Shown one piece after another: positions 1 to 9,103 of a stretch of 64,000 nt of DNA (position 1 is the stretch's first letter; every line of letters begins with the position of its first letter). The notes below the pieces were generated by a model. It saw nothing but the letters and a program-made list of their open reading frames with translations. It did not search any database and had not been told where the DNA came from. Source of the stretch: Mesorhizobium sp. WSM3859 (GTDB lineage: Bacteria > Pseudomonadota > Alphaproteobacteria > Rhizobiales > Rhizobiaceae); the NCBI RefSeq assembly GCF_002295065.1, contig NZ_NSGG01000007.1, positions 1 through 64,000 of the forward strand. Reading direction: 5' to 3'. The position numbers were made by a program, and so were the translations under genes.

Positions 1-364
1 TGTTTCCGGAGGTGAGCGGTCGCCGCGCCACCCTGTCGCCAAGCGTCTTCAGCCCGGTGAAGCGCTGGCCGAATTCGGTGTTGATCAGCGCTTCCAGCGC
101 GACGTCGCGGTCATGCCTGGCAGCGGCCGCCTCGGGTGAGACCGGCCGCAAGGCGCTGATCGTCGCGCGGCGGATGCGGTTGATGCCGGCGATGGCATAG
201 ATGATGGCGCCGAGGAAGGGCGAGAGCAGCATCACGCCGACCCATCCGGTTGCGGCGCGCACGTCCTCCTTGGTCATGATCGCATGGACGATGCCCACGG
301 CCGCCATCGCCAGGGACAGGGCGAGAATAAGCGTCGACCAGTGACTCGCTATCGTCTGCAACAT
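1..364 (-). CDS. cls: Cardiolipin synthase, N-terminal part (runs off the left edge)
   Basis: The minus strand is open from the ATG at 364 to the window edge. It encodes two hydrophobic segments followed by a basic, arginine-rich stretch, the arrangement of the N-terminal membrane domain (PLDc_N) of bacterial cardiolipin synthases. These enzymes join two phosphatidylglycerols at the inner membrane. The catalytic HKD motifs would lie outside the window, so I cannot say whether this copy is intact. The same segment recurs at 5303-5666 without gaps. The two copies are identical over the first 136 bases of the window, then differ mostly at third codon positions. The assignment rests on the membrane domain only. 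Confidence 0.65.
   Translation of the reverse strand, partial: MLQTIASHWSTLILALSLAMAAVGIVHAIMTKEDVRAATGWVGVMLLSPFLGAIIYAIAGINRIRRATISALRPVSPEAAAARHDRDVALEALINTEFGQRFTGLKTLGDRVARRPLTSGN
1..364. repeat. Direct repeat, copy 1 (cardiolipin synthase 5' segment)
   Basis: This segment aligns without gaps to 5303-5666 in the same orientation. Bases 1-136 match exactly, and further right the copies differ at scattered, mainly third-codon positions. Similarity fades about 20-30 bases beyond the start codon. The left limit cannot be seen. Confidence 0.9.
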
Positions 365-797
365 CGGCCCGACTATTGAGCGAGGATCAGCGGAAGGCAA
401 TGCGGCGGGTGAGTGCGGGACGAAAACAAGTACTTAGCGGGATGACCGGGGGGCGAATGACAACCAACACCGTCTGTGTGCTGATCGTCTTTGACCTGAA
501 GGGATGATGATCATCATCTCTCAAGACGCGAACGTCAGCTTCGCGCCCAAAATCGGTCATTCGAATGCGCCGTTGGAGATCTTAAAAGCGGACGTTTGTT
601 CTGGCCTTGGGGGGAAGTCCGGAAAGGGTGGAAAGCGGACATTGCGCCTACGGCAACGCCGACCTGCATAACAGACGTTTTGCCGTGGCGCCGTTCGCAA
701 AAAGGATGGCGTTCAGGAAACGTTGTGCGCAGCTTTCAGTTCAGTCGGTATTACCCTTCGGCGGTCAACGTCGTCAGCCGTTTAAGCGGAGAACATC
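365..797. other. Intergenic stretch with a 16-bp perfect palindrome
   Basis: I see no convincing gene in these 433 bases; the short open frames lack family resemblance and good ribosome sites. The stretch holds the upstream region of the cls start (minus strand) and of the epoxide hydrolase (plus strand). The one clear structure is the palindrome at 503-518. Confidence 0.6.
503..518. promoter_or_regulatory. 16-bp perfect palindrome, possible operator
   Basis: The arms GATGATGA and TCATCATC are exact reverse complements with no spacer. The site lies in the divergent region between cls and the epoxide hydrolase gene, where a dimeric repressor could bind. No regulator can be assigned, and a chance trinucleotide pattern is possible. 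Confidence 0.3.
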
Positions 798-1967
798 ATG
801 ATTTCACCCTACATAATAAACATTCCTGACGAACGGCTCGCCACGATCAGAGCCAAGGTCGAGGCTTATGACTGGAGCCAGCTGCCGGATGCGGGAGGCT
901 GGTCGGCGGGGGTCGGGGTTGATGACCTCAAGCGACTCGCCGGTTATTGGCGGGACAGCTACGACTGGCGTGCGGTCGAACGGCGCCTCAACGCGCTGCC
1001 CAACTTCACGGCCGACGTGGAAGGCGAGCACCTCCACTTCGTTCATGTGAAGGGTGACGGCTCCAAGCCGCCCGTACTGCTTCTCCACGGCTGGCCGGGC
1101 TCGTATCTCGAGTTCGAGCGGCTGTTGCAGCCGCTCGCAGCGGACGGGCACGATGTTGTCGTCCCCTCGCTTCCTGGCTTCGCGTTCTCCAACCCGATCA
1201 CGCGCCCGATCGGCCCGCGGCGGGCTGCTGCGCTCGTGCATGGGCTGATGATCCAACTGTTCGGCGACGCGCGGTATTTCGTTCAAGGGGGCGATTGGGG
1301 CCACGGCATCGCGGCCTGGGCAGCGCATGATCGACCGGACGCTCTGCTCGGCATCCATATTAACATGATGACCGTGCGCGCGGAGGATGCCGCTCCGACG
1401 ACCGACGAGGAGAAGTCCTTCGCCGCCAAGCGGGCCGCGATTGCCGATTGGGAGAGGGCCTACTTTCACGAGCAGGAAACCCGTCCGCAGACGCTTGGCG
1501 TCGCGATGGCCGACAGCCCGGTCGGAGCGGCGGGCTGGATACTCGAAAAGTTCGGCAAGTGGGCCGATCTTCCGACAACCGCCGATGGCGCCCCGGACAT
1601 ATGGAGCAAGTTTTCCGAGGAGGAACTCCTCACCAACATCATGCTCTACATCGCGCCGGCATCGTTCGTGACTGCAACCTGGATCTACTACGGCAGCCGG
1701 ATTGAGGGGTCGCTGATGCTTCCGGCCGGCACCCGCATCCAGGTGCCGACCGGCGTTGCGGCCTTTCCTGATCCGGTGTTCTTGCCGCCGCCGCGCTCGT
1801 TCGCGGAGAAAACCTACAACATCGTGCATTGGACCGACATGCCGCGGGGCGGGCATTTCGCCGCGCTGGAAGAGCCGGAACTGATGCTGGCCGACCTGCG
1901 AGCCTTTATCGCGACGGTGTCGGGAGCGCGCTTTGGCTGCTTTCGGGACCATGGATTGACTACCTGA
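798..1967 (+). CDS. Epoxide hydrolase (alpha/beta hydrolase with EHN domain)
   Basis: The 389-residue product has the layout of microsomal-type epoxide hydrolases. An N-terminal EHN domain spans about residues 1-105 and an alpha/beta hydrolase fold follows. The oxyanion motif HGWPGS is at 97-102, the nucleophile is D166 in GGDWG, and the catalytic histidine is H353 in GGHFAALEEP. Such enzymes hydrolyse epoxides to vicinal diols through a covalent Asp ester. There is no signal peptide, so it should be cytosolic. The ATG has a GGAG six bases upstream. The gene stands alone between a cls fragment and a convergent cyclase gene; its substrate cannot be deduced. Confidence 0.88.
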   Translation: MISPYIINIPDERLATIRAKVEAYDWSQLPDAGGWSAGVGVDDLKRLAGYWRDSYDWRAVERRLNALPNFTADVEGEHLHFVHVKGDGSKPPVLLLHGWPGSYLEFERLLQPLAADGHDVVVPSLPGFAFSNPITRPIGPRRAAALVHGLMIQLFGDARYFVQGGDWGHGIAAWAAHDRPDALLGIHINMMTVRAEDAAPTTDEEKSFAAKRAAIADWERAYFHEQETRPQTLGVAMADSPVGAAGWILEKFGKWADLPTTADGAPDIWSKFSEEELLTNIMLYIAPASFVTATWIYYGSRIEGSLMLPAGTRIQVPTGVAAFPDPVFLPPPRSFAEKTYNIVHWTDMPRGGHFAALEEPELMLADLRAFIATVSGARFGCFRDHGLTT

Positions 1968-2077
1968 ACGTCTTCAATTGGGCGCTTCCTGCCATTCGGA
2001 AGTGCCCGCCGCGCACGGCAGTTATCCAATCGCCAAGACCCGAAAGCTGACTGTCCGCTCACGGCCCCTTTTCGGTC

Positions 2078-4009
2078 CTATGGCTGCCCGAGAGGCTTCG
2101 CCTCCACCGCCTCGCATTCCGGCAGCCGCACAGGTTTGGCGACCTCTGCCAGCGCCTCGGGCTTGGCGCAAAGCGGGAAGCCGGCGGGCGGCATTGTCTC
2201 GATGAAACGACCGCGCTCTGTCTTGCTCAATCTGAATTCATTGACCATGCCCTCGACGGTCAGGTCCGGATACCGTTTGAGGGTTTCCCTGACCGAAGCA
2301 TTCGTCTCATCGATTCGATCCAGAGCCGCAAAGGAGCTGCTACGCATTACCCATTCCCATTTGCTGTAATTATCGGTCGTCTTGCGCTCCAGCATCTTCA
2401 AGGCGTCCTCATAGCGGCCAGCCATAAAATAGGCAGCGGAGTAGAAAGCAGTGGCCCACATCGGGTAATTCGGGTCGAGCCGTATAACTTGGTCGACCAA
2501 CTGGGCGCCGCGTTCGGATTCGTCGAAGCCTGCCGCAAAGCCGGAATAGAATGTCAGGATTTCGGCCGAACCCGGAGCGAGGCGGAGGGCCGTGTCCAGC
2601 TCGACCTTGGCGCGGGCGTTGTCGCCCTTGTCTTTGAGGCTCATGCCAAAAACCGCGTGCGCCTCGGCGTCGCTCGGATCGAGCCGCACCGCGCGTTCGG
2701 CTACATCGGCAGCCGCCTTGATCTCGCTCTCCCGATTGATGCCGAAGCCAGCCAATATGTTATGAGCATGATAAAGTTCCACCCAGGCGCGGGCGAACTC
2801 CGGATCCAGCTCGACAGCGAGGTTGAGCAGCCTGATGGCCTCCTGCTCATCCGCTACGGTAATCTTTTCAATCCTTTCGGTTCCGAGCAGATAGTAATCA
2901 TAGACAGTCAAGTTGTCCGGCCGTTTACGCTTCGCTGCAGCCCGTCCCGCTCCCTGAATCAGCCCCACGCCGTTGCCGAGACGGTTGGTGACCTGCTCGG
3001 CGATCTCGGTTTGAATGGCGAACACGTCTTCAGCAGGCCGGTCCCATCGCTCCGACCACAGATGGTTGCCGGTTTTTGCATCGATCAACTGCGCGGTGAT
3101 CCGCAGCCGACTTCCCTGGCGCTGGATCGACCCTTCCAGCACGTAGCCGACGTCGAGCGCACTTGCGACCTGGCGGACATCCAGCGACTTGCCTTTATAC
3201 GCTTGCGTCGAATTGCGTGCCACGACGTCGAGTTCGGGAAACTGCGCGAGATCGGTGATGATGTCCTCGGTGAGGCCATCGGCCAGACGCCCGGTGACCT
3301 CGTCGCCGCCAAAGTTGTTGAAGGGCAGCACCGCGACCGACGGCTTGGCACCCAGAGCAGCTGAATGAAACAACCACCATGTCCCGCCGCCGCTCAGCAG
3401 AGCAAAAAGGGCGATGGCCGCCGCCGTCCCACGCCAGCGCGACATCACCTTACGCAAGGTCCAGCGCGGCCGCTTGCCGTCGAGCCTCAGCCGGTACATC
3501 CGCACCGGGCGGCTGATATTCTTTACTTGTTGCTCGCCAGCGAAATCGAGCGACCAATCAAGCTTGCCTTGCAGATGGTCAAAGGCTGTGCCCGACACGA
3601 TCACGCCGCCAGCATCAGCGAGTTGCTGCAATCGCGCGGCGACATTAACGCCATCGCCATAGACATCGCCGTCAACCAGCGCAACGTCGCCCAGATTGAC
3701 CCCGATGCGGAACACGATGCGCTCAGGCTCAGGCAGACCTTCATTGCGCGCGGCTGCCGCACTTTGGATTTCCGCTGCGCAGGCGACTGCGTCGACCACG
3801 CTGTCGAAGGCGACAAGCGCGCCATCGCCCATCAGCTTGATGAGGCGGCCATGGTGCTGGGAGATGGCGGGGTCGAACAGCTCGGCACGAACGGATTTCA
3901 ACCGCTCAATGGTGCCGGCCTCATCGGCCTCCATCGCTCTTGAGTAACCGACCATATCGGCCGCCAGGATCGCCAGCAGCTTCCGGTTCAATGGAGGGAC
4001 GATCATCAT
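2078..4009 (-). CDS. Class III adenylate/guanylate cyclase with TolB-like and TPR modules
   Basis: The 643-residue protein begins with a class III nucleotide cyclase domain (about 1-175). Metal-binding aspartates D18 (LAADMVGYS) and D62 (LMGDGAL) are present, as are the transition-state pair N122/R126 in GVNVAARLQ. One membrane segment follows near residues 195-215, then a TolB-like domain starting PSVAVLPFNNFGGD, and TPR-like repeats to the end. It probably makes cAMP or cGMP at the inner membrane, with the C-terminal half on the far side. It is a relative of the tandem cyclases at 18784-23192 but more divergent. The ATG at 4009 is one of two adjacent methionines. What it senses is unknown. 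Confidence 0.85.
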   Translation of the reverse strand: MMIVPPLNRKLLAILAADMVGYSRAMEADEAGTIERLKSVRAELFDPAISQHHGRLIKLMGDGALVAFDSVVDAVACAAEIQSAAAARNEGLPEPERIVFRIGVNLGDVALVDGDVYGDGVNVAARLQQLADAGGVIVSGTAFDHLQGKLDWSLDFAGEQQVKNISRPVRMYRLRLDGKRPRWTLRKVMSRWRGTAAAIALFALLSGGGTWWLFHSAALGAKPSVAVLPFNNFGGDEVTGRLADGLTEDIITDLAQFPELDVVARNSTQAYKGKSLDVRQVASALDVGYVLEGSIQRQGSRLRITAQLIDAKTGNHLWSERWDRPAEDVFAIQTEIAEQVTNRLGNGVGLIQGAGRAAAKRKRPDNLTVYDYYLLGTERIEKITVADEQEAIRLLNLAVELDPEFARAWVELYHAHNILAGFGINRESEIKAAADVAERAVRLDPSDAEAHAVFGMSLKDKGDNARAKVELDTALRLAPGSAEILTFYSGFAAGFDESERGAQLVDQVIRLDPNYPMWATAFYSAAYFMAGRYEDALKMLERKTTDNYSKWEWVMRSSSFAALDRIDETNASVRETLKRYPDLTVEGMVNEFRLSKTERGRFIETMPPAGFPLCAKPEALAEVAKPVRLPECEAVEAKPLGQP

Positions 4010-4402
4010 TCGGCCCCGGACCCAACATGGCTAAAATGGTACACCCAGCGCAGCGCCCTGACGAGGGGCCCACCAAAGTCAGGAGGCCATCCATTAGCCC
4101 CGGTGGTCGTAAAGGTCGCTTCTGGTGCAAAACGGTCCGCACGAGGCTGGACACAAGGGTCGGCTTTCTTGCCCAGTCATCCTGAAAGTTGACAGTCGGG
4201 TCTCGGCCCTTTGCGGTCATTCGACATCGTTAGTGAACGACGCTAGTGGCATGTAGTGGGCGTTGGGCTTGTACAGCTTATCAAAACTCATCCTCGCCCG
4301 GCCGACAGTCTTAGCCATGGCGCAAGGCCGCCAACAAGAGAGGTACACAGGGTCGCAAACTTCGCGTAATTCTCCGCCTAGCCCCACTGCCGAAGCTGCG
4401 GC
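4010..4402. other. Intergenic stretch, no supported gene
   Basis: These 393 bases separate two minus-strand genes. A 33-codon minus-strand frame at 4217-4318 is too short and unconserved-looking to call. I see no strong hairpin or repeat. It must hold the cyclase promoter near its left end. Confidence 0.5.
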
Positions 4403-5077
4403 TTACCTTCCGATTTGCGACGCTGCCGACATCAACTCCTGAGTGTTCGGGGCGCCGAATAGGCCGCCATCGAGTACCTCGTTGGAAGTCCAGCGAACGA
4501 CGCCATCGCGGTCCAGCAAGAACTGACCGACGAGCTGCCCAACGCCGGTGGCCATCATCTGTTGATCCGCTTCTGTGATATCGTAGCCGTCCTTCTTGTT
4601 CAGATATTCGAGCGCGGCAAAGGGCTCCATCGGTTCAGGCATCTCGCCCGGCAAGTCGACCCGTATCGACTTCACATCGCTCATCGAAACCTTTTGCGGC
4701 CATGCGCTCTCATCTTCGGTGATCTGCATATTCGGCAATCCAAAGGCACGGTGTGAAGTCCGTTCCGGATCGGATGCCGCGAGGAGGCCGAGCATCGGAT
4801 GGTACCGCAGATAGAGGCGCGCCCGCTCGATGGGCGTGTTGACCACTGTCAGGCTTTCGATGCCCTTTTCGTTGAGGGCTGGGGTGAGTTGCGAAAGCAT
4901 GGCGATATGGCGCCTACAAAAAGGACAATGGAGACCCCGGTACAGCCCAACCAGCACCGGTTTGTCGCCTCGGAAATCGTCGATGGCGATCTTGCCCTCC
5001 CGGGTAATCGCGTCGAGCACGACATTGGGCGCCGTTTCGCCAGGTTGCAGCGGGCCTGTGTTGAGACGTTCTGACAT
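4403..5077 (-). CDS. Peroxiredoxin-like protein (AhpC/TSA, thioredoxin fold)
   Basis: The 224-residue product resembles the AhpC/TSA thioredoxin-fold family. It has an N-terminal APNVVLDAITREG-type strand and then GLHCPFCRRH, which places a CxxC pair at C51/C54. This is more thioredoxin- or YyaH-like than the PxxxTxxC site of classical peroxiredoxins, so reductase activity is as likely as peroxidase activity. The ATG at 5077 was chosen because AGGAGG lies just upstream; the frame extends further 5' without a ribosome site or family resemblance. It has no signal peptide. It is the last gene before the truncated cls copy. Confidence 0.75.
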   Translation of the reverse strand: MSERLNTGPLQPGETAPNVVLDAITREGKIAIDDFRGDKPVLVGLYRGLHCPFCRRHIAMLSQLTPALNEKGIESLTVVNTPIERARLYLRYHPMLGLLAASDPERTSHRAFGLPNMQITEDESAWPQKVSMSDVKSIRVDLPGEMPEPMEPFAALEYLNKKDGYDITEADQQMMATGVGQLVGQFLLDRDGVVRWTSNEVLDGGLFGAPNTQELMSAASQIGR

Positions 5078-5246
5078 GCTGTTCCCTCCTGCTTGAGCCC
5101 ATGTGCGGCACATGCATGCTTGGGCATGGTGAAACGGCGGTCGGCCATAGGACAGCGTCAAGGTCGGCGTCGATATCCACTCATAGCACAGAGAAGGCGT
5201 TATAGCACTGAGAGGGCGGACGCCAGTTCCCACCAGGGAAACGTTT

Positions 5247-5666
5247 TCACCAGATGTGTTTCACGAGCAGGGCAGCCTTTGATAGCAAGGTGGCGCCGAT
5301 CCTGTTTCCGGAGGTGAGCGGTCGCCGCGCCACCCTGTCGCCAAGCGTCTTCAGCCCGGTGAAGCGCTGGCCGAATTCGGTGTTGATCAGCGCTTCCAGC
5401 GCGACGTCGCGGTCATGCCTGGCAGCGGCCGCCTCGGGCGAGACCGGCCGCATCGCGCTGATCGTCGCGCGGCGGATGCGGTTGATGCCGGCGATGGCGT
5501 AGATGATCGCGCCGAGAAAGGGCGAGAGCAGCATCACGCCCACCCAGCCGGTGGCGGCGCGCACGTCCTCTTTGGTCATGATGGCATGCACGACGCCGAC
5601 CGCCGCCATCGCCAGCGAGAGGATCAGGATAAGCGTCGACCAGTGACTCGCAATCGCCTCGAACAT
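5247..5666 (-). pseudogene. Truncated cardiolipin synthase copy (N-terminal membrane domain only)
   Basis: From the ATG at 5666 this frame reads the same two membrane segments as the cls start at the left edge. After the residues TSGNRI it departs from the family sequence and stops after about 16 unrelated residues. A full enzyme is near 480 residues with two HKD motifs; this one has about 139 and none. It should have no synthase activity, though a short membrane peptide could still be made. The break in homology lies near 5300. A TTG at 5702 could give a slightly longer N terminus. Confidence 0.7.
5303..5666. repeat. Direct repeat, copy 2 (truncated cls copy)
   Basis: This is the partner of bases 1-364: ungapped, same orientation, and exactly identical over 5303-5438. 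The roughly 5.3-kb spacing encloses the epoxide hydrolase, cyclase and peroxiredoxin-like genes. Confidence 0.9.
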
Positions 5667-5788
5667 CGGCCCGACTATTGTGCGAGCCGGCGCGGAAGGC
5701 AATGCGGACGGTCTTCGTCAGGCTTTGGACTTTTTCCTAGGTATCAGCGGTATGTGGGACTACGATAGGGGTCAACGGGGGGTGTGCG

Positions 5789-7366
5789 ATGACGGACGTC
5801 TCGATACGCCGGGCGGACTTCATGATGGTCCTTGCCTATGCCTCGGACCTCGCCACCGGCCATTCGCGCGATTTCGCGCTGAAATCCTGCGTGCTCGCAA
5901 TGCGGATCGCCGAGCTTGCCGGCGTTTCGGAGCAGGTTCGGCGCAATGCCTATCACCAGTCCATGCTGCGCTATGTCGGCTGCAACGCCGACACCGACCT
6001 TCTCTCGGGCCTCTTCGGCGACGAAATCGCGCTTCGTCAGGATCTTGTCGGGCTCGACATGGGTAACCGTGCGGAACTGGGCAGGGTCTTCGTGCAGGCC
6101 TTCAAGCGGTTCTATTATGATCTCGAGCCTGACGCGCAGTCCAAGGCCGTCGAGGCCGCGATGTCGCAAGCGCTCGCCGTGGCGCGTCCGGTTCTGACGG
6201 CCCATTGTGAGGTGGCGCAGCGGATCGGCGAACGACTCGGCCTGTCTGACGAGATTCGGCGAAATCTGGGACAAATCTACGAACGTTGGGACGGCAAGGG
6301 CCTGCCGCGTGGCTTGAGCGGCGAGGATGTCCTGCCGGCGGTGCGCCTGATCACGCTGGCGCAGGATGCGATTGCGCTCAGCGATGCGGTCGGCATCGAC
6401 GCGATGGCCGAAACCATCGCCAGTCGTGCCGACGGCCCGTACGAGGCCGATCTGGCGCGGCTCGTCTCGGCCAACGCGGCGACGCTGATGCGGGGTATCG
6501 GCGCCACGGTCGATCGCGAGACGATCCTGGCGCTGGAGCCCGATCCGCCGGTGACCCTGGACGAGGGGGCTTGCGGCGAGGCGTTCCTCGCCATCGCCGA
6601 CATGATCGACATGCGCATGCCGTTTACGCAGGGGCATTCGCGGATGGTGTCGGAGCTGGCCGCGGGTGCCGGGAAACGGATCGGCTTGCCTGATCCTGAC
6701 GTCCGCGCGCTGCGCTGGTCAGGCTGCATCCATGACATCGGCGAACTCGTGGTGCCGGTGGCGACCTGGATGCGCAACGGCCCGCTGTCGGTGCGCGAGC
6801 GCGACGCCGCGCAACTCCATGCCTATTACGGCGAGCGGGCGCTGGCTTCCTTCGGCCATGACGGCGAGGCGATGGGCGCGCTCGTGCTGCGTCATCACGA
6901 ACGCCTGGTGGTTCGGGATATCACCGCAAGGTTGGCGGTTCCGACCTGTCTCCGGCAGCCAGGATCCTGGCCGCCGCCGAGGCATTCCAGACGTCGCGCG
7001 AGGAGCGTCCGCATCGCAAGGCGCTTTCCAGCGAGGCGGCGGCGGCACAGCTGCGCGCGGCTGTTCGCGACGGCTGTATCTGCCCGGAGGCCGCCGAGGC
7101 CGTGCTGTCGTTCGCCGGGCAGCAGTCGCGCCGGGCCTTGCCGCAGGCATTGGCCGGCATGACGCCGCGCGAAATCGAGGTGCTGCGCCTCATCGCCGCC
7201 GGCCTGACCGCGAAAGGAAACGGCTCGCAGGCTCGGTATCTCGCCCAAGACCGCCGACCACCATATCCAGAGCGTTTACTCCAAGATCGGCGTTGGAACC
7301 CGCGCCGCCGCCGCGCTCTACGCGGTCGAGCACGGCCTTGTCCGGCCAGGCGAGATGCCGGGATAG
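5789..7366 (+). pseudogene. HD-GYP-like/LuxR regulator gene broken by two single-base frameshifts
   Basis: Read across three frames, the gene encodes an HD-type phosphohydrolase protein ending in a LuxR helix-turn-helix. The first frame (from the ATG at 5789) includes GCIHDIGEL and runs to RHHERL. One base appears lost after 6908, inside the expected DG-SGYHR segment that stands where HD-GYP proteins have their GYP motif. The second frame continues through MTPREIEVLRLIAAGL. One extra G near 7216 then shifts into the third frame, which completes the LuxR domain (SPKTADHHIQSVYSKIGVG) and stops at 7366. The family joins cyclic-di-GMP-type hydrolase modules to DNA binding. The two shifts are compensating in sign; sequencing error is an alternative to true decay. 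Confidence 0.8.
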
Positions 7367-7456
7367 GGAATCCACCCCATGTGCGCCCGCAGCGAGGGGC
7401 GCATCGTGATCCTGTCGATGGACCAATGGTGGCCACGACCGACAGGAGGAAATCCG

Positions 7457-7729
7457 ATGCTTCTTGCAACGACCAAGGTGGCGGACGTCGACCACTTCAT
7501 CCGTATCTTTTCAACCAAGGGCGCCGACAAGCGCCGGCTGCACGGCTCGAACGGCGCAACCGTGTTCCGCGACCCGAGCGAACCCGACCGCGTCTGGGCG
7601 ATCTTCGACTGGGACGCCGAGGGCTGGAAGAATTTCGTGTCTGACCCGGAGGTGCCGGCGATTCTGCAGGAAGCCGGTCATATCGGCAAGCCGCAGGCGG
7701 CACTGCTGCTTGGCCACTACGAAGCTTGA
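7457..7729 (+). CDS. Small conserved protein of unknown function, dimeric alpha/beta-barrel-like
   Basis: The ATG at 7457 follows AGGAGGA and gives a 90-residue soluble protein. The alternation of hydrophobic strands and amphipathic helices (ATTKVADVDHFIRIF, then VWAIFDWDAEGWKNFV and ILQEAGH) suggests a ferredoxin-like dimeric alpha/beta barrel, as in small monooxygenase-like or EthD-like proteins. This is a fold guess only. It has no signal peptide or membrane segment. It lies 90 bases after the broken HD/LuxR gene and 80 before a ligand-binding protein gene on the same strand, so the latter two could be co-transcribed. Confidence 0.6.
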   Translation: MLLATTKVADVDHFIRIFSTKGADKRRLHGSNGATVFRDPSEPDRVWAIFDWDAEGWKNFVSDPEVPAILQEAGHIGKPQAALLLGHYEA

Positions 7730-7809
7730 CGTCCACGCCGCGCGTCGCCTGCCGTCGGCGTCGCGTCCGACAAAATCCAGAAGACGAACCCCATAATCGG
7801 AGAATTCAG

Positions 7810-8937
7810 ATGGATCCGAAGCCCATCAAGATCGGCCTCATCGCCGAGCTGACAGGCCCATTGTCCTTCATGGGCATCGCGAATGCGAACCTCACCACCA
7901 TGCTCGTCGACGACATCAATGCCAAAGGTGGCCTGCTCGGCCGGCCGGTGGAACTCGTCATCGAGGATGGCGAGACTACAGACAGTGTCGCCAAGGCAAA
8001 GGCCGCGAAACTGGTCGACGTCGACAAGGTCGATGTGGTTGTCGGCGGCATCTACAGTTCGACCCGCCTGGCCATAAAGAGCGAGGCGGTTACCCGGGGC
8101 AGGACGCTCTACATCTATACCGAACAGTATGAGGGACAGGAAAACGATCCCCTGATCTTCTGCACGGGCCCCGTGCCCGCGCAGCAGGTCGAGCCTCTGA
8201 TCCCATGGCTTATGGAGTCCACCGGAGCCAGGAAATTCTATTTGCCGTCGGCCGATTACATCTGGCCGCATTTGCTGAACAAAGCCGCGAGCCGGGCTGT
8301 GCGCGCCAACGGCGGCGAGATCGTCGGCGAGGAGTATTTTCCGCTGGACACCGTCGATTTCCGGCGCACGGTGCAGCAGATCATGGCGAGCGGCACCGAC
8401 GTGGTTTTCAACACCATCGTCCCGCCGGGCCTGACACCGTTTCTCGAAGAATTGCATCGGGCTGGTTTCGGCAAACGCGGCGGCAGGATCGTCTGCACTT
8501 ATTTCGACGAGAACTTCTTCAATCTGGTGCCGTCCGAGCAGATCGAGGGTCTCTACAGCTGCCTCGACTACTACCAGGAACTCGACGAGCCGTTCGGCCG
8601 CGCGCTCTTGCGCCGCTACAGCGAACGGTTCCCAGGCGGCGCCACCTTGACTGCGGGCAGCGGGTGCACCGGCCACTACCGGGCAATCAAGATGTGGGAA
8701 GCGGCGGTGAAGGAAGCGGGCAGCGTCGAGCGCGACGCGGTCATCCGGGCACTCGACCACGCCCGGATCAGCGAAAGCCCTGGCGGTCCGGCCGAGATGG
8801 TTCCCGGACAGCACCATGTTCGGATGAACATGTACATCGCGCAGGCGCAGAGCGATCGGTTCCGGGTCGTGAAGAATTTAGGCCCGGTCGATCCCAACGA
8901 GAGCGTGCTTCCAGAGGAACTAAGCAACGTGGGGTAA
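7810..8937 (+). CDS. Periplasmic-type ligand-binding protein without a signal peptide (AmiC/UrtA-like)
   Basis: The 375-residue product is a type I periplasmic-binding-fold protein of the Peripla_BP_5/6 group, which holds amide-, urea- and branched-chain amino acid-binding proteins. It starts directly with the first core strand (IKIGLIAELTGPLSFMG) and has the usual VVGGIYSS and YTEQYEG segments. No hydrophobic leader precedes it in any in-frame extension, and no permease or ATPase gene adjoins it. A cytosolic sensor role like that of AmiC, which controls an amidase operon by ligand binding, therefore fits better than ABC uptake. The ATG at 7810 follows GGAGAATTCAG. Confidence 0.75.
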   Translation: MDPKPIKIGLIAELTGPLSFMGIANANLTTMLVDDINAKGGLLGRPVELVIEDGETTDSVAKAKAAKLVDVDKVDVVVGGIYSSTRLAIKSEAVTRGRTLYIYTEQYEGQENDPLIFCTGPVPAQQVEPLIPWLMESTGARKFYLPSADYIWPHLLNKAASRAVRANGGEIVGEEYFPLDTVDFRRTVQQIMASGTDVVFNTIVPPGLTPFLEELHRAGFGKRGGRIVCTYFDENFFNLVPSEQIEGLYSCLDYYQELDEPFGRALLRRYSERFPGGATLTAGSGCTGHYRAIKMWEAAVKEAGSVERDAVIRALDHARISESPGGPAEMVPGQHHVRMNMYIAQAQSDRFRVVKNLGPVDPNESVLPEELSNVG

Positions 8938-9103
8938 CCAGCGACCGTTGACAGTTTTTCTTCCAATGGCGGGGGCAGCCGAACGGCGCCTCCGTCCTGT
9001 CATCCATCTTGGCCAGCAACGATGCGCCAGACATGCTCGTCATCATGGCTGCTATAGGCGCTATCACCGCGAAGGTCGGTGTCGCGGCGAGCGGAACAGT
9101 CGG

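Noticed and set aside
596..829. Open frame upstream of the epoxide hydrolase
   Set aside because: It has no family resemblance or ribosome site and overlaps the well-supported hydrolase start.
804..1952. Long minus-strand open frame opposite the epoxide hydrolase
   Set aside because: Its composition is arginine-rich and unstructured, as expected for the shadow of a GC-rich gene; the plus strand has all catalytic motifs.
2489..3364. Plus-strand frame inside the cyclase gene
   Set aside because: Shadow frame; the minus-strand gene shows cyclase, TolB-like and TPR motifs.
4217..4318. 33-codon minus-strand frame
   Set aside because: Too short, with no ribosome site and no recognisable motif.
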